DNA of 64,000 nt from NCBI RefSeq assembly GCF_030733385.1, contig NZ_JASHJC010000013.1, positions 1-64,000 on the forward strand. The letters run 5' to 3'. The notes beneath the pieces were generated by a model. That model did not search any database and was not told the origin of the DNA. It was given only the letters and a program-made list of their open reading frames with translations. Position 1 is the first letter of the stretch. Each line of letters begins with the position of its first letter. The stretch is from Roseovarius sp. MMSF_3359. GTDB lineage: Bacteria > Pseudomonadota > Alphaproteobacteria > Rhodobacterales > Rhodobacteraceae. This document shows, in pieces, positions 16,409 to 26,946 of the stretch. Both the position numbers and the translations under genes were made by a program.

Positions 16409-16708
16409 CTAGGTATGACCAGCGCAGCCATGTGTGTTCTGCTTCGCCCACGCTTCACGCCGACAAGGATCGAGATAATGCTCACAATCCTGCCCGGGAT
16501 GAAAACTACAAGAGACGGCAACACCCACATAGAAGCTCGGAAAGAAGAACAATATGAGAAGTACAACGAACCACCCAGTCGCCCTTATGGAACTTGTCGA
16601 CCGCCATCTGAATTCGCCGTTTCGTCTGCGCACAATCAAATAGGTAAGTCCCGCCGGCACGAGCAGCCCGACAAACCATTGTGCAAGAATAGGAAAGTAA
16701 ACGGTCAT
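16409..16708 (-). CDS. Small two-helix membrane protein, unknown function
   Basis: A 99-residue protein with two hydrophobic segments, residues ~6-26 (ILAQWFVGLLVPAGLTYLIV) and ~46-66 (WFVVLLILFFFPSFYVGVAV), separated by a basic RRR-containing loop. This suggests an integral membrane protein. The C-terminal third has three cysteines (CSF, CEH, DPC). No family was recognised and there is no strong ribosome site, so the call is tentative. It is upstream of, and co-directional with, the ClpS-like gene (55-base gap). Base composition is less GC-rich than tuf next to it. Confidence 0.45.
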   Translation of the reverse strand: MTVYFPILAQWFVGLLVPAGLTYLIVRRRNGEFRWRSTSSIRATGWFVVLLILFFFPSFYVGVAVSCSFHPGQDCEHYLDPCRREAWAKQNTHGCAGHT

Positions 16709-16752
16709 TGAATCGCAAGTTACCCAATTGGTACGCTAAGTTGTACCGTAGC

Positions 16753-16788
16753 AACTGGCCAGTTCTATGTCCTGTTTATGACATAGAA
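16753..16788. repeat. Two adjacent perfect palindromes downstream of tuf
   Basis: AACTGGCCAGTT (16753-16764) is a perfect 12-base palindrome. It abuts TTCTATGTC-N8-GACATAGAA (16763-16788), a perfect 9-base-arm hairpin. They lie between the tuf terminator and the small membrane-protein gene, in a likely promoter region for that gene. Operator, second terminator or insertion scar are all possible. Confidence 0.5.
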
Positions 16789-16790
16789 AT

Positions 16791-16821
16791 GCAAAAGGGC
16801 GCCCCAAATGGGACGCCCTTT
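16791..16821 (-). terminator. Rho-independent terminator of tuf
   Basis: On the minus strand the sequence forms a hairpin with AAAGGGCG/CGCCCTTT arms extended by CCC/GGG toward a short loop, followed by TTTTGCATTT. It begins 21 bases after the tuf stop. Confidence 0.8.
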
Positions 16822-16842
16822 CAGAATGATCCGGGGTGCGGA

Positions 16843-18018
<1,176 letters not shown>

Positions 18019-18131
18019 GTCTCGAGGCGCCTTGTCTGTTGGGGGGCCATGCGGGCCCGATTGTGTTCTCCGCGCGCCGTGTATTGGCTTGCGCGCAGAA
18101 AATCAAGCAGTTCGTACGGAAAACAGATGTT

Positions 18132-18872
18132 TCAGCCGTCTTCGTCCGCAGCGGGCGGCACCACGTCGGGCTCTTCCAACACCACCGCCGCTGCAGCCGC
18201 CGCCGCGGCCGCGTCGCTGCTGGGCTCCGTGGCGGTGCCCGAAGCCTCCGCGTCAGGTTCGACCGTCGCGTCATCTGCCTCATCCTCTATCCGGTTGCCC
18301 AGAATATCCAATTTTTCCTTGGCGGGGCGGCCATCCTTTTCGAACCAGCCGAATTCGTTGTTTTGCTTGATCAACCAGGTTTCGATCTGCTTGGCCGCGT
18401 TGCGGGTCAGGTTGTGCATCTGTTTCTGCTTCGACTGCGTCAGCCCGGACCCCAGAACCGTCCGACCTGAAACCGTTTCAACAACGGTGATCAGCTCCGG
18501 TTTTTCGTTCAACTTGGTCTGCGTGGCATCGTCCCAGGCGGTCACGTTCAGAATCAGGGCGGATTTCGGGGATGCCACGATCGGCACACCGGGAATCGCC
18601 AAGACATACCCTTCCAGGCTGATGCCCAGATGATAGAGCTTTTCGCCCTCGTACCTGGAAAACCGCTCGTCAATCGCGGTTTTCATCACCGCCAACCACT
18701 CACCCTTGCTGGCCTCCCGCGACGCGGGGCCTTTGGTCAGATTGGGCGCCACCACCACGTTATGCCCGAGGTGGAAATTGCCGAGATAGGCCGGCTCCTC
18801 TTCAAGGTCATTGGGGTTGGTACATGCCGCCAAGGCAAGGGCGGTCACGATCACGGCTGCCAGACGAAACAT
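18132..18872 (-). CDS. Putative lipoprotein with low-complexity C-terminus
   Basis: A 246-residue protein. The ATG at 18872 (with GGGGGAAG in front) gives a clean lipoprotein signal: MFRLAAVIVTALALAAC with lipobox LAAC and Cys17, so the protein is predicted to be lipid-anchored facing the periplasm. The middle region (LGHNVVVAPNLTKGPASREASK, then a predicted mixed alpha/beta fold ending NNEFGWFEKDGRPA) is not a family I can name. The last ~50 residues are acidic and contain a run of nine alanines followed by EEPDVVPPAADEDG. It lies between tuf and a divergent P450. Confidence 0.75.
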   Translation of the reverse strand: MFRLAAVIVTALALAACTNPNDLEEEPAYLGNFHLGHNVVVAPNLTKGPASREASKGEWLAVMKTAIDERFSRYEGEKLYHLGISLEGYVLAIPGVPIVASPKSALILNVTAWDDATQTKLNEKPELITVVETVSGRTVLGSGLTQSKQKQMHNLTRNAAKQIETWLIKQNNEFGWFEKDGRPAKEKLDILGNRIEDEADDATVEPDAEASGTATEPSSDAAAAAAAAAVVLEEPDVVPPAADEDG

Positions 18873-18987
18873 TTTCTTCCCCCACTCGATGTTTCCAACC
18901 CGGATACCGCAGCCCGGCGCGCGGCGCAACGATTTGCCCTGAACCGTGGCCCCACCTATATCTGGGGGAACAAGGAAAGGTTCGACC

Positions 18988-20340
18988 ATGTCGTCGCTGC
19001 AACTCCCCGTTCATGTGCCTTTGGTGACCGAACCGATGGGCATCTGGCAAAGCCTGCAGGCAGCCCGGCACAACCTGCTGAGCATCATCCCACAGATTGC
19101 CACCAAGCAACCAATGGTGACCGGCCGCACCGGCAAACGCTGGCACATGGTCATGGACCCCGAAGCGATCCGCCGGATGCTTTTGGAGAACCTCGACAAT
19201 TACCCCAAATCCATCGTCACCAAGAACCTCTTGCGCCCGGCCATCGGCGACAGCCTTTTTATTGCCGAAGGCGCACATTGGCGCTGGCAACGGCGCACCG
19301 CGGCGCCGGTCTTTTCCCATCGCAACGTGCAGAACCTGGCGCCCATCATGGCCGAGGCCGCAGAGCGCAGTTGTGACCGGATCGCCGCCGCTGGCCCCCG
19401 CGCCATCGACATGGCCGAGGACATGGTCCGGACCACCTTTGACGTCATCAGCGAAGTCACATTTTCCGGTGATGGCACCTTCGATGGGCAGGCGGTCCAT
19501 CGGTCGATTGACGCCTATATCGCCGAGGCGGGCAAAATCTCTCTCTTCGATATACTAGGCTTTCCTGACTGGGTGCCGCGCCCGGGGCGGATGATGACCG
19601 GCAAGGCAGTCAACCAGATGAAGCGCGTGGCCGACGAGGCGGTCGAGGCGCGCCGCGCACGGGGCACGAAGGGTGTGCCGGACCTGCTGGACCTGCTTCT
19701 GGCCGGTGAAGACCCCGAAACCAAGCGGACCATGAATACCGCGGAGCTGCGCGACAACCTGCTGACCTTCATCGTGGCGGGCCATGAGACCACCGCGCTG
19801 ACCCTGGCCTGGTCGCTCTATCTCTGCGCCTTTGACCAGGAGGTGCAGGACCGCGCCCGGGCCGAGGCGCAGGCCGTGCTGGAGGGGCGCACCGCCACGG
19901 GCGAAGACGTGGCAAACCTGCCCTTCATCCGCATGATCGCCGACGAGGCGCTGCGGCTCTATCCCCCGGCGGCGATGGTGTCGCGCACGGCGCAATCCGC
20001 CGATACGCTCTGCGGGCGCGAGGTGCGCGCGGGTGACACGGTCATTATCCCGATCTACGCGCTGCACCGGAATGAACTCCTGTGGGAAGACGCCGACGCC
20101 TTCCGCCCCGACCGGTTTGCCGACCGCAAGGCCATCGAACGCTACGCCTACCTGCCCTTCGGCGATGGCCCCCGCATCTGCATCGGTGCCAGTTTCGCCT
20201 TGCAAGAGGCCGTCATTATCCTCGCCACGCTTCTATCGCGCTTCAAATTCACCCGCGTCGAAGGCCGCGACCCCGATCCGGTGATGATCCTGACCCTGCG
20301 CCCCGAAGGCGGCGTCTGGCTTGAGGCGGAACCGGTCTGA
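18988..20340 (+). CDS. Cytochrome P450
   Basis: A 450-residue soluble-type P450 monooxygenase. The I-helix oxygen-activation motif AGHETT is around residues 264-269, the K-helix E-x-x-R (EALR) near 320 and the haem-ligand loop FGDGPRICIG with its Cys near 397. The ATG at 18988 is preceded by AAGGAAAGG. An upstream in-frame ATG (18946) would add unconserved residues. No ferredoxin or reductase gene is adjacent, so the electron donor is encoded elsewhere. Substrate unknown. Next is an old-yellow-enzyme homologue on the same strand, separated by 149 bases. Confidence 0.93.
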   Translation: MSSLQLPVHVPLVTEPMGIWQSLQAARHNLLSIIPQIATKQPMVTGRTGKRWHMVMDPEAIRRMLLENLDNYPKSIVTKNLLRPAIGDSLFIAEGAHWRWQRRTAAPVFSHRNVQNLAPIMAEAAERSCDRIAAAGPRAIDMAEDMVRTTFDVISEVTFSGDGTFDGQAVHRSIDAYIAEAGKISLFDILGFPDWVPRPGRMMTGKAVNQMKRVADEAVEARRARGTKGVPDLLDLLLAGEDPETKRTMNTAELRDNLLTFIVAGHETTALTLAWSLYLCAFDQEVQDRARAEAQAVLEGRTATGEDVANLPFIRMIADEALRLYPPAAMVSRTAQSADTLCGREVRAGDTVIIPIYALHRNELLWEDADAFRPDRFADRKAIERYAYLPFGDGPRICIGASFALQEAVIILATLLSRFKFTRVEGRDPDPVMILTLRPEGGVWLEAEPV

Positions 20341-20489
20341 ATTTCCGACTGGCCGACGGCCTATCGCTCTGTCTGTCCGCAACACCCATCTCATTCAAAC
20401 TTGCCAACACCTGTTGCTCTCGGGCACCTTCGCCCGGCGACACCCGGAAAATCCGCGTCGTTTGCATTGGTTCAAGAAGGTCGCATGTC

Positions 20490-21767
20490 ATGACGAAAAA
20501 CGCTCTGTCTGAACCAATTGAACTTCCATGCGGTGTCCGGCTGAAAAACCGGTTTTTCAAAAGCGCGATGACCGAAGCTCTCGCGGATGCGAATGACGAC
20601 CCGACACACGCTCATGAAACTCTCTATCGGCGCTGGTCCCAGGGTGGCATGGCCGTGCAAGTCACCGGGAACGTGATGGTCGACAAGCGGTATCTCGAAC
20701 GGCCTGGAAACGTGGTCGTGGAGAACGAGCGCAATATCGAAGCCTTGCGGAACTGGGCCAGTGCGGCGAAGGCCGAGGGCTGCCAGATCTGGATGCAAAT
20801 AAGCCACCCCGGCCGCCAATGCCCGATTGTCGTGAATACACGACCGCTGTCACCCTCCGCCGAGAAACTCCGTATTCTGGGGCTTTTCGGGAAACCGAAG
20901 GCGATGTCCCACGTGGATATCGAAGAGGCTATCACCCGGTATGGCAGAACGGCGCAGATCGCCCGCGAGGCCGGGTTCGACGGTGTTCAGATCCACGGGG
21001 CGCATGGCTACCTTATCAGTCAGTTCCTGTCGCCGATCACCAATCGACGCTCGGACGAATGGGGCGGGTCGCTTGAAGGGCGCGCCAGGTTTCTGCGAAG
21101 GGTATATCAGGCCGTGCGCGCCGCCGTTGGGCCGGACTTCCCTGTCGCGATCAAGCTCAACTCGGCCGATTTTCAGAAGGGCGGGTTCACGCTTGAGGAA
21201 AGCTGCACCGTGGCAAGGTGGCTGGAGGAGGCCGGGATCGACCTCATCGAACTCTCCGGCGGCACCTATGAACAGATGAGTTTTGTGAATGGCACGCCCG
21301 ACGAGCCGCGCGAGAGCACGAAGCGGCGCGAAGCCTATTTCCTGGACTATGCTAGAGAAGTTCGACAGGCGGTGAAGGTGCCAATCGTGGTCACCGGGGG
21401 ATTTCGCAGCCTGCCCGCCATGGAGCACGCCATCGCGCAGGATGGCATCGACCTGATCGGCCTGGCACGACCGCTATGCGTCCATCCCGACGCCGCCGCT
21501 CATTTGCTTGGTGGCAGCGTCGAGCGGATCGGCGTGAACGAAGACGGATTGACCATCGGACGCGGGCGCCTCGGCGCGAACACGCGGAATTGGCTGGTCA
21601 ACCTGATAAACACGGTGTCGCAGGTCGAGTTCTACGGCTGGCAGATGACCCGCATGTCACGTGGGCTGCCGCCGCAGACCGTGGCGCGCAACAACGCAAT
21701 CGCATATTTCCTCTGGTATCTCAGCCGAACCACATGGCTCGGGTTGCGCCGCAAGGTGGGCCGTTGA
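20490..21767 (+). CDS. NADH:flavin oxidoreductase (old yellow enzyme/2,4-dienoyl-CoA reductase N-terminal type)
   Basis: A 425-residue FMN-binding TIM-barrel oxidoreductase. Typical blocks are LKNRFFKSAMTE (residues ~19-30), QISHPGRQ (~111), the substrate-side HGAHGYLISQFLSP around 169, NRRSDEWGGSLEGR and the phosphate-binding VVTGGFRS and LIGLARPL. Enzymes of this class reduce activated C=C bonds or related substrates with NAD(P)H. It lacks the C-terminal iron-sulfur/FAD modules of full dienoyl-CoA reductases. The last ~60 residues (NTRNWLVNLINTVSQ to LGLRRKVGR) are an extension of unknown role. It converges on parC with a 75-base gap. Confidence 0.88.
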   Translation: MTKNALSEPIELPCGVRLKNRFFKSAMTEALADANDDPTHAHETLYRRWSQGGMAVQVTGNVMVDKRYLERPGNVVVENERNIEALRNWASAAKAEGCQIWMQISHPGRQCPIVVNTRPLSPSAEKLRILGLFGKPKAMSHVDIEEAITRYGRTAQIAREAGFDGVQIHGAHGYLISQFLSPITNRRSDEWGGSLEGRARFLRRVYQAVRAAVGPDFPVAIKLNSADFQKGGFTLEESCTVARWLEEAGIDLIELSGGTYEQMSFVNGTPDEPRESTKRREAYFLDYAREVRQAVKVPIVVTGGFRSLPAMEHAIAQDGIDLIGLARPLCVHPDAAAHLLGGSVERIGVNEDGLTIGRGRLGANTRNWLVNLINTVSQVEFYGWQMTRMSRGLPPQTVARNNAIAYFLWYLSRTTWLGLRRKVGR

Positions 21768-21842
21768 CGACCACCTCGACAGCCCGAACCGCTTTTGCGG
21801 CCTCTTGCGCACTCAAACCACGTCCGGCGCCACCGCCGGCGC

Positions 21843-24146
21843 TCAGGTAAACTTGTTATCCCGCGGGAACCCGCGCGGGGCCATACGGCCAGCGGATGCC
21901 CGTTTGCCGGTCCATTCGACCAATTCCGTCTCGGTCCGGGTGCGGCCAGCGGGGTCAAGCCAGCTCAGGCCCTCCGACAAAGTGAATGTCGTCGCGTCGC
22001 TCAGCCCGCCATCCTTGTACTTTTGCAACCTTACACCCTTGCCACGACCCATTTCCGGCAGTTCTTCCAAGGCAAAAACCAACACTTTGCGGTTTTCGCC
22101 AACGCAGGCCACATGGTCACCTGCAATCGGCTGACAGACCTGCGCCCGCACGCCTTCTTTGACGTTGAGCACCTGCTTGCCCGAGCGCGTCTGTGCCAGA
22201 ACATCGTCTTCGGGCACCACGAACCCGTCGCCCGCGCTCGACGCGACCAACAATTTGCGTCCGGGCTGGTGAATGAACAGATCGACAATCTCGGCCTCGT
22301 TCGGCAGATCGACCATCAGGCGCAACGGCTCACCCATGCCCCGCCCACCGGGCAGGTTCGCAGCACTCACCGTGTAAAACCGCCCGTTCGACCCGAAAGC
22401 CAGAAGGCGGTCTGTTGTCTCGGCGTGGAACATGAAGCGCGGCGCGTCGCCATCCTTGAACTTCAACTCGCGGGTCAGGTCGATATGGCCGGTCATGGCG
22501 CGAATCCAGCCCATCTGAGAGCAGACCACGGTAATCGGCTCACGGTCGATCATCGCCTCGATCGGAACCTCTTCGACCTCTGCGGCCTCCTCGATCAGGG
22601 TCCGCCGCGCGCCGCCTTCGTAATCCTTACCGAAGGTTTTCTTCACCTCTTTGAGCTGATCCGAGATCGACTGCCATTGCAGGTCTTCGCTGTCCAGAAG
22701 GTCTTCGAGCCCCGCGCGTTCTTCCATCAACTCGGCCTGCTCGCGCAGAAGCTCCATCTCTTCGAGCCGCCGCAAAGAGCGCAGGCGCATGTTGAGGATC
22801 GCTTCTGCCTGAAGCTCCGACAATTCGCCCTCACCGGGCGGGGGCGGCACATAATCAGCCTCATCGCGGGCGCGGACATGGGTTTTCGACCAATCCTCCC
22901 GCATCAGCGCCGCCTTGGGGTCGTCGTCATAGCGGATAATGTCGATCACCCGGTCGAGGTTGAGGAAGGCCACGACCAGCCCTTCGAGCACCTCCAGCCG
23001 GTGGTCGATCTTTTCCATCCGGTGCTGCGACCGGCGGATCAGGACCTCCTGCCGGAAATCGAGGAAGGCGCGCAGCACCTCTTTCATGCTGCACACCTTG
23101 GGCGTCACCCCGTCGATCAGCACGTTCATGTTGAGCGAGAACCGCACTTCGAGGTCGGAGTTGCGGTAAAGCATCCCCATCAGCACCTCGGGATCGACGT
23201 TCTTGGAGCGCGGCTCGAGGATCAGGCGGATATCCTCGGCGCTTTCGTCGCGCACATCGGCGAGGATCGGCACTTTCTTGGTCTGGATCACCTCCGCGAT
23301 CTTCTCGATCAGCTTGGATTTCTGCACCTGGTAGGGGATCTCGGTGACCACGATCTGCCACTGACCCCGGCCCATATCCTCGACCTCGTAGCGGCACCGC
23401 AGCCGGAACGATCCCCGCCCCGTGCGGTAGGCCTGCGCGATGTTTTCGGGCGGCTCAACCACGACACCGCCGGTCGGGAAGTCGGGACCGGGTACGTATT
23501 TCAGCAGCGTGTCGTCGCGCGCGTCCGGCGTGCGGATCAAGTGCAGGCAGGCATCGCACAGCTCAGCGATGTTGTGGGGCGGGATGTTCGTCGCCATGCC
23601 CACGGCGATGCCCGATGACCCATTGGCCAGCAGGTTGGGGAAGGTCGCGGGCAGCACCACCGGTTCGGTCAGGGTGCCATCGTAATTGTCGCGGAAATCA
23701 ACGGCGTTTTCGGTCAACCCTTCGAGCAGCGCCTCGGCCACCGCGGTCATCCGCGCCTCGGTGTATCGGCTCGCCGCCGGGTTATCGCCGTCGATATTGC
23801 CGAAATTCCCCTGCCCGTCCACCAGCGGGTAGCGCACGGCGAAATCCTGCGCCAGCCGCGCCATCGCGTCATAAATCGCCGCGTCGCCATGCGGGTGATA
23901 GTTGCCCATGACGTCGCCGCTGATCTTGGCAGACTTTCTGAACCCTCCGTTGGAACTTAACCGGAGTTCGCGCATTGCATACAGGATACGGCGATGAACC
24001 GGCTTCAACCCGTCCCGTGCATCCGGGAGCGCCCGGTGCATGATCGTGCTCAGCGCATAGGTCAGATACCTGTCGCCGATGGCACGGCGCAGCGGCTCGG
24101 CCACTGTTTCGGGGCTGATATTGGGGTCATCCAGCGTTTCACTCAT
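21843..24146 (-). CDS. parC: DNA topoisomerase IV subunit A
   Basis: A 767-residue type IIA topoisomerase subunit that, with ParE, decatenates daughter chromosomes. Evidence is the N-terminal core ([22 protein letters not shown]), the active-site tyrosine Y128 in [10 protein letters not shown], and GYRA-type C-terminal repeats ([30 protein letters not shown]). In the quinolone-determining stretch it reads [10 protein letters not shown], with alanine and aspartate where E. coli ParC has Ser80 and Glu84. I chose the ATG at 24146, which gives the family-typical MSETLDDP start; upstream codons add unconserved sequence. Confidence 0.95.
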   Translation of the reverse strand: MSETLDDPNISPETVAEPLRRAIGDRYLTYALSTIMHRALPDARDGLKPVHRRILYAMRELRLSSNGGFRKSAKISGDVMGNYHPHGDAAIYDAMARLAQDFAVRYPLVDGQGNFGNIDGDNPAASRYTEARMTAVAEALLEGLTENAVDFRDNYDGTLTEPVVLPATFPNLLANGSSGIAVGMATNIPPHNIAELCDACLHLIRTPDARDDTLLKYVPGPDFPTGGVVVEPPENIAQAYRTGRGSFRLRCRYEVEDMGRGQWQIVVTEIPYQVQKSKLIEKIAEVIQTKKVPILADVRDESAEDIRLILEPRSKNVDPEVLMGMLYRNSDLEVRFSLNMNVLIDGVTPKVCSMKEVLRAFLDFRQEVLIRRSQHRMEKIDHRLEVLEGLVVAFLNLDRVIDIIRYDDDPKAALMREDWSKTHVRARDEADYVPPPPGEGELSELQAEAILNMRLRSLRRLEEMELLREQAELMEERAGLEDLLDSEDLQWQSISDQLKEVKKTFGKDYEGGARRTLIEEAAEVEEVPIEAMIDREPITVVCSQMGWIRAMTGHIDLTRELKFKDGDAPRFMFHAETTDRLLAFGSNGRFYTVSAANLPGGRGMGEPLRLMVDLPNEAEIVDLFIHQPGRKLLVASSAGDGFVVPEDDVLAQTRSGKQVLNVKEGVRAQVCQPIAGDHVACVGENRKVLVFALEELPEMGRGKGVRLQKYKDGGLSDATTFTLSEGLSWLDPAGRTRTETELVEWTGKRASAGRMAPRGFPRDNKFT

Positions 24147-24282
24147 AGATGCTGTGATACCCAAGCCGGAATCGCCCGTAAAGCGGGTTCGGGGAAAGTT
24201 TTCCGCTTTTCCCATGATCAGAACCGGGGAATCGGATATGATACAGATGTTGTTACTTTGGTTTGGTAAATAGGAGTCGCGC

Positions 24283-24879
24283 ATGTGGCGCTTTATTCTT
24301 GTGACATTTGCCTTTCTTGGCTGGTCTTTCTACGTACTTAGCGGCGGGGCCGATTATGAGCCGCGCACCCAATCCTGGCAGGCGCGTGCGAAACTCGATG
24401 ACATTCGCCCCCTTGCCCGCCCCACGGCGGTAGACGTGGCCTCCCTTCCAACTGGCGAAGAGGTCACTGACGGTATCGACGAGGTGTCGCGCGCCCTCTC
24501 GTCGCTTGATGATCTCAACCTGACGAAAGAAGGCCGTTTCGAGGTCACCCTAGCCGCCTTGGGCGATGACGCCGCCCCTTCCACAGGTTTCGAAGCCGAC
24601 GCGCAGAAGGCCGAAGACCTCACCGCCACGCCCGTTATCGAGCCCGAACCCGCCGTGGTCGAGCCCGCCCCGGTGCAGGATCTGCGGCGCGTCACGGGCA
24701 GTGTCGTGAACATGCGCGATGGTCCCAGCACGTTCTACCTTGCCATCGGCAAGCTGCGCGCAGGTGATGCGGTCGAGGTTCTTGAAAACCCCGGCGAAGG
24801 CTGGTTGAAAATCCGCGTGGCCGACACCGGACAGGAAGGCTGGATGGCCGATTGGCTGGTGACGGCGGCTGCAAACTGA
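24283..24879 (+). CDS. SH3b-domain protein with N-terminal membrane segment
   Basis: A 198-residue protein. Residues ~4-20 (FILVTFAFLGWSFYVLS) are a single membrane or signal segment. A long, acidic, proline-rich linker follows (EPEPAVVEPAPVQD). The C-terminal ~60 residues form a bacterial SH3 domain (VTGSVVNMRDGPSTFYLAIGKL, DAVEVLENPGEGWLKIRV, EGWMADWLV). Such proteins are usually held at the inner membrane with the SH3 domain toward the peptidoglycan. It is divergent from parC with about 136 bases between. Confidence 0.87.
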   Translation: MWRFILVTFAFLGWSFYVLSGGADYEPRTQSWQARAKLDDIRPLARPTAVDVASLPTGEEVTDGIDEVSRALSSLDDLNLTKEGRFEVTLAALGDDAAPSTGFEADAQKAEDLTATPVIEPEPAVVEPAPVQDLRRVTGSVVNMRDGPSTFYLAIGKLRAGDAVEVLENPGEGWLKIRVADTGQEGWMADWLVTAAAN

Positions 24880-24915
24880 TTGCAACCGGACGCGCCCCGC
24901 GCCACTCTCGCGGGC

Positions 24916-25749
24916 ATGACACAGAAATCCATCCTCATCACCGGTTGCTCATCCGGCATCGGCTATGACGCCGCCCATGGCATGAAGGCACGCGGCTGGC
25001 GCGTCTTTGCCGCCTGCCGCAAACAGGCCGACTGCGACCGCCTGATCGCCGAAGGGCTGGAAAGCCCGCGTCTCGACTACCAGGACGGCAAAACCATCGA
25101 AACAGCCGTGGCCGAGGTGCTGGAGGCAACAGGCGGCACGCTCGACGCGCTTTTCAACAATGGCGCATTCGGTTGCCCGGGCGCGGTCGAAGACCTGCCT
25201 GGCGACGCCCTGCGTGATATCTTCGAGGCCAACTTCTTCGGCTGGCACGAATTGACGCGACTTTTGATCCCGGTGATGCGGGCACAGGGCCACGGGCGGA
25301 TCGTGCAATGCTCCTCGGTCCTGGGATTTGTCACCCTGCCCTGGCGCGGCGCCTATAACAGCACAAAGTTCGCGCTTGAGGGCCTGACCGATACGCTCAG
25401 GATCGAGATGATGGGGACCGGGGTCGAGGTCATCCTGATCGAGCCTGGCCCGGTCACCTCCAAAATCCGGGTCAATTCGATCCCACATTTCGAACGCTGG
25501 ATCGATTGGGAGAATTCGCCGCGCGCAGAACAATACCGCGCCAAGCTGCTCAAACGTCTCTATGAACATAACGGCAGCAAGGACACGTTCGAACTGCCCG
25601 CCTCCGCCGTGACCAAGAAACTCGTTCACGCTGTCGAGGCCCGCCGCCCCAGGGCGCGCTATTACGTGACAACGCCGACCTACTTCATGGGCATATTACG
25701 GCGCATTCTGCCGACCCGCGCACTCGACTGGGTCCTCTCCCGCACATAG
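24916..25749 (+). CDS. Short-chain dehydrogenase/reductase
   Basis: A 277-residue classical SDR with the NAD(P)-binding TGCSSGIG near residue 9, the structural NNGAFG (in place of NNAG), the active-site serine in QCSSVLGF and the Y-x-x-x-K pair in YNSTKFALEG. The extended C-terminus (FMGILRRILPTRALDWVLSR) is hydrophobic/basic and could associate with membrane. Start taken at ATG 24916; the earlier TTG at 24880 lies right after the SH3b gene and adds unconserved residues. Substrate not predictable. In many Rhodobacterales this gene neighbours the HIG1/cobalamin-adenosyltransferase pair. Confidence 0.87.
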   Translation: MTQKSILITGCSSGIGYDAAHGMKARGWRVFAACRKQADCDRLIAEGLESPRLDYQDGKTIETAVAEVLEATGGTLDALFNNGAFGCPGAVEDLPGDALRDIFEANFFGWHELTRLLIPVMRAQGHGRIVQCSSVLGFVTLPWRGAYNSTKFALEGLTDTLRIEMMGTGVEVILIEPGPVTSKIRVNSIPHFERWIDWENSPRAEQYRAKLLKRLYEHNGSKDTFELPASAVTKKLVHAVEARRPRARYYVTTPTYFMGILRRILPTRALDWVLSRT

Positions 25750-25837
25750 CGAAGGTTTGCCCGCGTCACATTTACCCTTTTGCTTTCTGCGCAACGCCGC
25801 CTACATGGGGTCACAGATTCGATGCGAAGGACAGAAA

Positions 25838-26047
25838 ATGGCAGACGACCCCCTTTTCTACGTCGTGGCGGTGGCTTGTCTCGTGGTGGCCGGCATCATG
25901 ATGTTCGGCGTCATAACCTTTGGCCGGGGCGGCGAATTCAACCGCAAACACGCCAACAAGATCATGCGCTGGCGGATCGGCGCGCAGTTTATCGCGGTGG
26001 TCCTGATCCTGCTCTTCGTATTCATCCGCAGACAGACGGGGCAATGA
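25838..26047 (+). CDS. Twin-transmembrane HIG1-domain small protein
   Basis: A 69-residue protein with two membrane helices (LFYVVAVACLVVAGIMMFGVI and IGAQFIAVVLILLFVFI) joined by the basic loop GRGGEFNRKHANKIMRWR, the pattern of HIG1-type proteins. In mitochondria and some alphaproteobacteria this family assists respiratory complexes; that role here is inference. The ATG at 25838 follows GAAGGA. It is one base away from the cobalamin adenosyltransferase gene, a conserved pair in Rhodobacteraceae. Confidence 0.85.
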   Translation: MADDPLFYVVAVACLVVAGIMMFGVITFGRGGEFNRKHANKIMRWRIGAQFIAVVLILLFVFIRRQTGQ

Positions 26048-26048
26048 C

Positions 26049-26621
26049 ATGGTCGTTCTAAACAAGATCTACACGCGGACCGGCGATGCCGGGGAAACCG
26101 CGCTTGGCAACGGTGACCGGGTGGCCAAACATTCGGCCCGGGTAAATGCCTACGGCACCACCGACGAGGTGAACGCCACCGTGGGCCTTGCGCGTCTGCA
26201 CGCTTCGGGCGACGTGGATGAGGCTCTGGCCCGGATACAGAATGACCTCTTTGACCTGGGCGCCGATCTCTGCCGCCCGGATATGGAGAAGGATGCCGAG
26301 GCCGAGTATCCGCCCCTGCGGATGAGCGACACTCAAGTTGATCGCCTGGAGGCCGAGATCGACCAGATGAACAAGGCGCTTGAGCCACTGCGCAGCTTCA
26401 TCCTGCCCGGTGGATCGCCGCTGGCGGCCTACCTGCATCTCTGTCGTACCGTGTGCCGCCGTGGTGAACGCCTGTCGGTGGAGTTGTCGACAGTCGAAGC
26501 GGTCAACCCCGCGGCCATCAAGTATCTCAACCGCCTGAGCGACTGGTTTTTCTGCGCCGCGCGGATCGCCAATGACGGTGGCAAGACCGACGTCCTATGG
26601 GTCCCTGGCGCAAATCGCTGA
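26049..26621 (+). CDS. ATP:cob(I)alamin adenosyltransferase, PduO type
   Basis: A 190-residue enzyme that makes adenosylcobalamin from cob(I)alamin and ATP. The PduO family ATP site TRTGDAGETALGNG is at residues ~9-22, followed by YGTTDEVNA, the central RSFILPGGSPLAAYLHL and the C-terminal YLNRLSDWFFCAAR. Length is typical. It matches the cob(I)yrinic acid a,c-diamide adenosyltransferase annotated next to etfBA in Rhodobacteraceae, but here etfB is 5 kb away because an uptake block intervenes. It shows the cell uses B12, though this gene need not serve the MttB-like proteins. Confidence 0.93.
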   Translation: MVVLNKIYTRTGDAGETALGNGDRVAKHSARVNAYGTTDEVNATVGLARLHASGDVDEALARIQNDLFDLGADLCRPDMEKDAEAEYPPLRMSDTQVDRLEAEIDQMNKALEPLRSFILPGGSPLAAYLHLCRTVCRRGERLSVELSTVEAVNPAAIKYLNRLSDWFFCAARIANDGGKTDVLWVPGANR

Positions 26622-26674
26622 CCGCCCCGCAGGCCTCAACCACACCCCCCCGATTTGAACCGAAGAAAACCGAC

Positions 26675-26703
26675 AATGCCGCGCGATTTCCCCGCGCGGC
26701 ATT
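26675..26703 (+). terminator. Hairpin terminator after the cobalamin adenosyltransferase
   Basis: AATGCCGCGCG (26675-26685) pairs perfectly with CGCGCGGCATT (26693-26703) across a 7-base loop. The following T run is short (ATTTGCATTT), so termination may be moderate. Confidence 0.65.
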
Positions 26704-26946
26704 TGCATTTCACACCCGGGCATTTCGAGGCGACACCCCAGGGCATTGCCGAGACGATCCGCCGCTTTTGTCGGTTTCAAGATCATTTATGTCGATTCCT
26801 TATACCGGGTGGTTTCGGATTCAATTCAATCTTTCCTTATGAAATCTTCAGAACTTCTGAAGCTCTAAAGCGAACACCCCAGCACTCAGGCGAGCTCGCC
26901 CGGGTGACAAAAACCATGGGGCAATCGGAAACAAGGGAGGACGACA
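26704..26946 (+). promoter_or_regulatory. Leader region of the binding-protein/BCCT unit with an inverted repeat
   Basis: No gene is visible. CTTCAG-N5-CTGAAG at 26846-26862 is a perfect inverted repeat about 85 bases before the start of the binding-protein gene and lies in an AT-richer patch. It is a candidate operator, with no known regulator assigned. GGGAGG precedes the ATG at 26947. Confidence 0.4.

Noticed and set aside
18235..18300. Poly-alanine run in the lipoprotein as a tandem repeat element
   Set aside because: It is a short GCN codon run within one gene with mixed codons, not a repeated DNA unit.
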